Part shown: positions 62,684-64,000 of the stretch, piece after piece
Position numbering within the stretch: the first letter of the stretch is position 1
Layout: the number at the start of each line of letters is the position of its first letter
Assembly (NCBI GenBank): GCA_002238685.1
Contig: MPMV01000005.1
Location: 62,001 to 126,000, forward strand
Reading direction: 5' to 3'
Length of the DNA: 64,000 nucleotides
DNA from: a bacterium EF100-94H03 bin56
Lineage (GTDB): Bacteria; Pseudomonadota; Alphaproteobacteria; SP197
Translations under genes and position numbers: made by a program
Notes under the pieces: model-generated
The model's input: the letters and a program-made list of their open reading frames with translations, nothing else
Databases searched by the model: none
Told to the model about the DNA's origin: nothing

Positions 62684-63868
62684 GTGGCTGACAGGGACGA
62701 CAAGGCCTTCAGGGGCACACGCAATCTCCATCGCTTGGCGCGCATTTCGCAGACCCGCCAGGAAGAGGAGATCCGGCGGGGGCTGGAACTCGGCCTTGAG
62801 GCCGCTGATTCCATCAATGACAGGACCATCTCGCTGTTCAGCCGCGGTCATCTGCCGGCGTTTGCCGGCATCAACACCTTCATGAAGGCGCCCTATTGCG
62901 AGGACATCAGGCGGATCGGCGACTACGAGGCCGCATTTGTCGGCATCCCCTTCGACACCGGGACAACGTACAGGCCGGGAACCCGGTTCGGTCCCCAGGC
63001 GGTGAGGCGAATATCGGCTGTCTATGACGGCTACAGCGTTGATGGAGGTATCGATCTTCCCGAAGAACTCGATCTTGCCGATGCCGGAGACGTCTTCGTC
63101 ATTCCGGGAAACATCGAGAAGACATTCGACCAGGTCTCGAAGGCGGTTTCCCACGTCTACACCTCGGGCGCCTTTCCCATCCTCGTGGGCGGTGATCACA
63201 GCCTCGGCTATCCCAACGTTCGTGGCATAGCGCCCCATATCGACGGAAATGTCGGCATCATTCACTTCGACCGGCATATCGACATGGCCGACATGGACAT
63301 GGACGAACGCATGCACACGACTCCATGGTACTGGACGTCGAACGACCACGAGAGCGTCGACCGGGCTGAGTCCCATCATGCCCATACCCACATGCACGAT
63401 GTCGGTCTCGCCAACTGCCCGCCGAAGAACCTCGTACAGATCGGCATTGGAGGCTGGTACGGCTCCAGGCGAGGCTCCGAGATTGCCCGCGAACGCGGCA
63501 CCAGTGTGCTCACCATGACCGATGTCGAGGAACTCGGCGTCAGGAAGACGGCGGAAGTCGCCCTCGAACTCGCCTGGAAGGGGGCGAAGGCTGTCTATCT
63601 CTCGTTCGACATCGATTCCATCGATCCCGGTTTCGCACCCGGCACCGGTACCCCCGAACCCGGCGGGTTCACACCGCGCGAAGCACTCGAGATGGTGCGT
63701 CTGATCGCCCGGGAAGGCCTGTGCGGCATGGAGGTCGTTGAAGTGTCGCCACCCTACGATGTCAACGACAACACGTCCCAGCTGGCCTGCCGGGTCATCC
63801 TCGATGCCGTCGGCACCATGGTGGTGGAAGGCAAGCTCGGCCACCGCGATCGTGTCATGATGGGTTGA
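62684..63868 (+). CDS. Ureohydrolase family protein, guanidinase-like, with His-rich insert
   Basis: A 394-residue arginase/agmatinase-fold enzyme. Metal ligands are H172 in VGGDHSLGYP, D196/H198/D200 in HFDRHIDM and D309/D311 in SFDIDSIDPGFAPG. HFDRH in place of the usual DAH, the following ERMHTTPW and the extended N-terminal region (LFSRGHLPAFAGINTF) recall the nickel-dependent guanidine hydrolase branch rather than agmatinase. Residues 231-238 read HHAHTHMH, an insert beside the active-site loop. GTG 62684 has GGAG upstream and clears the tRNA; ATG 62633 is the alternative. Guanidine to urea and ammonia is the inferred reaction. The 132 bases after it show no gene. Confidence 0.85.
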   Translation: MADRDDKAFRGTRNLHRLARISQTRQEEEIRRGLELGLEAADSINDRTISLFSRGHLPAFAGINTFMKAPYCEDIRRIGDYEAAFVGIPFDTGTTYRPGTRFGPQAVRRISAVYDGYSVDGGIDLPEELDLADAGDVFVIPGNIEKTFDQVSKAVSHVYTSGAFPILVGGDHSLGYPNVRGIAPHIDGNVGIIHFDRHIDMADMDMDERMHTTPWYWTSNDHESVDRAESHHAHTHMHDVGLANCPPKNLVQIGIGGWYGSRRGSEIARERGTSVLTMTDVEELGVRKTAEVALELAWKGAKAVYLSFDIDSIDPGFAPGTGTPEPGGFTPREALEMVRLIAREGLCGMEVVEVSPPYDVNDNTSQLACRVILDAVGTMVVEGKLGHRDRVMMG

Positions 63869-64000
63869 CCGAATCGCTCCTCCTTTCCCGGAACGTGTTT
63901 GTTGTCGACAGCAAGGCTGGAGACCCTGGTCCGAAAGATCAGGGGTCCGGCCGCGCTCATCTGCACGTCGGCGACCTCGGTGGAACTGCTTGAGCGCACT

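Overview
The window is high-GC, densely coding DNA with frequent ATGA/GTGA gene overlaps and several GTG or TTG starts. It reads as the chromosome of an alphaproteobacterium, probably a free-living Rhodospirillales-like lineage. The support is an Asp-type HemB, RecG-SdhE-Mfd gene order, a GcdH-type acyl-CoA dehydrogenase, the ligase-associated helicase/PdeM pair and an alphaproteobacterial-looking 6S RNA candidate. This placement comes from gene content only; no 16S rRNA gene is present. No phage, plasmid, CRISPR or intact insertion sequence was seen.

Layout. 1-7.2 kb: a methylated-amine style catabolic island. A Rieske oxygenase and a 3-hydroxyisobutyrate-dehydrogenase-like gene on + face a tight four-gene - operon (MttB-type methyltransferase, SRPBCC protein, maleate-isomerase-like racemase, dimethylglycine/sarcosine-dehydrogenase-like FAD-GcvT fusion). 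7.5-16.2 kb: EamA exporter, flavin reductase, N-formylglutamate amidohydrolase, penicillin-acylase and CaiB-like CoA-transferase, then hemB, a structured intergenic region with a likely 6S RNA, and gcdH. 16.7-24.5 kb: SxxK serine hydrolase, two phytanoyl-CoA dioxygenase-like genes flanking a toxin-antitoxin pair (PIN toxin with an unusual antitoxin), an acyl-CoA ligase and a Tat-exported solute-binding protein. 24.6-31.5 kb: LLM flavin oxidoreductase, M19 dipeptidase-like protein, GST, a PotABC-type importer and a GSA-aminomutase-like aminotransferase.

31.7-44.7 kb: a truncated TetR regulator opposite an IorAB-type molybdenum hydroxylase, hotdog thioesterase, acyl-CoA dehydrogenase, then a + strand run of metallophosphoesterase fusion, IMPase-family phosphatase, two DsbA-like proteins, the DNA-repair helicase, PdeM and a DUF502 membrane protein. 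44.9-56.3 kb: acyl-CoA ligase with a MaoC-like protein lacking its catalytic His, a decayed AbiEi/DUF6088 antitoxin with an intact-looking palindromic operator, recG, sdhE, mfd, a FrnE-like DsbA, an SDR and a DUF1989 protein. 57-63.9 kb: an unrecognised polytopic membrane protein, an operon of tungsten-type aldehyde:ferredoxin oxidoreductase, dedicated MoaD-like carrier, polysaccharide-deacetylase-fold hydrolase and DjlA, a tRNA-Val(GAC), and a guanidinase-like ureohydrolase with a His-rich insert.

Together the accessory genes point to scavenging of small nitrogenous organic compounds (quaternary amines, polyamine-like solutes, carnitine/crotonobetaine-type acids, N-formyl or N-acyl amino acids, possibly guanidine), with CoA-thioester and demethylation chemistry feeding central metabolism. 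Substrates are inferred from family membership and are not proven by the sequence. The best candidates for something new are the AOR-MoaD-deacetylase-DjlA operon, the mttB/SRPBCC/racemase/DMGDH operon, the His-rich ureohydrolase and the atypical PIN-toxin antitoxin.
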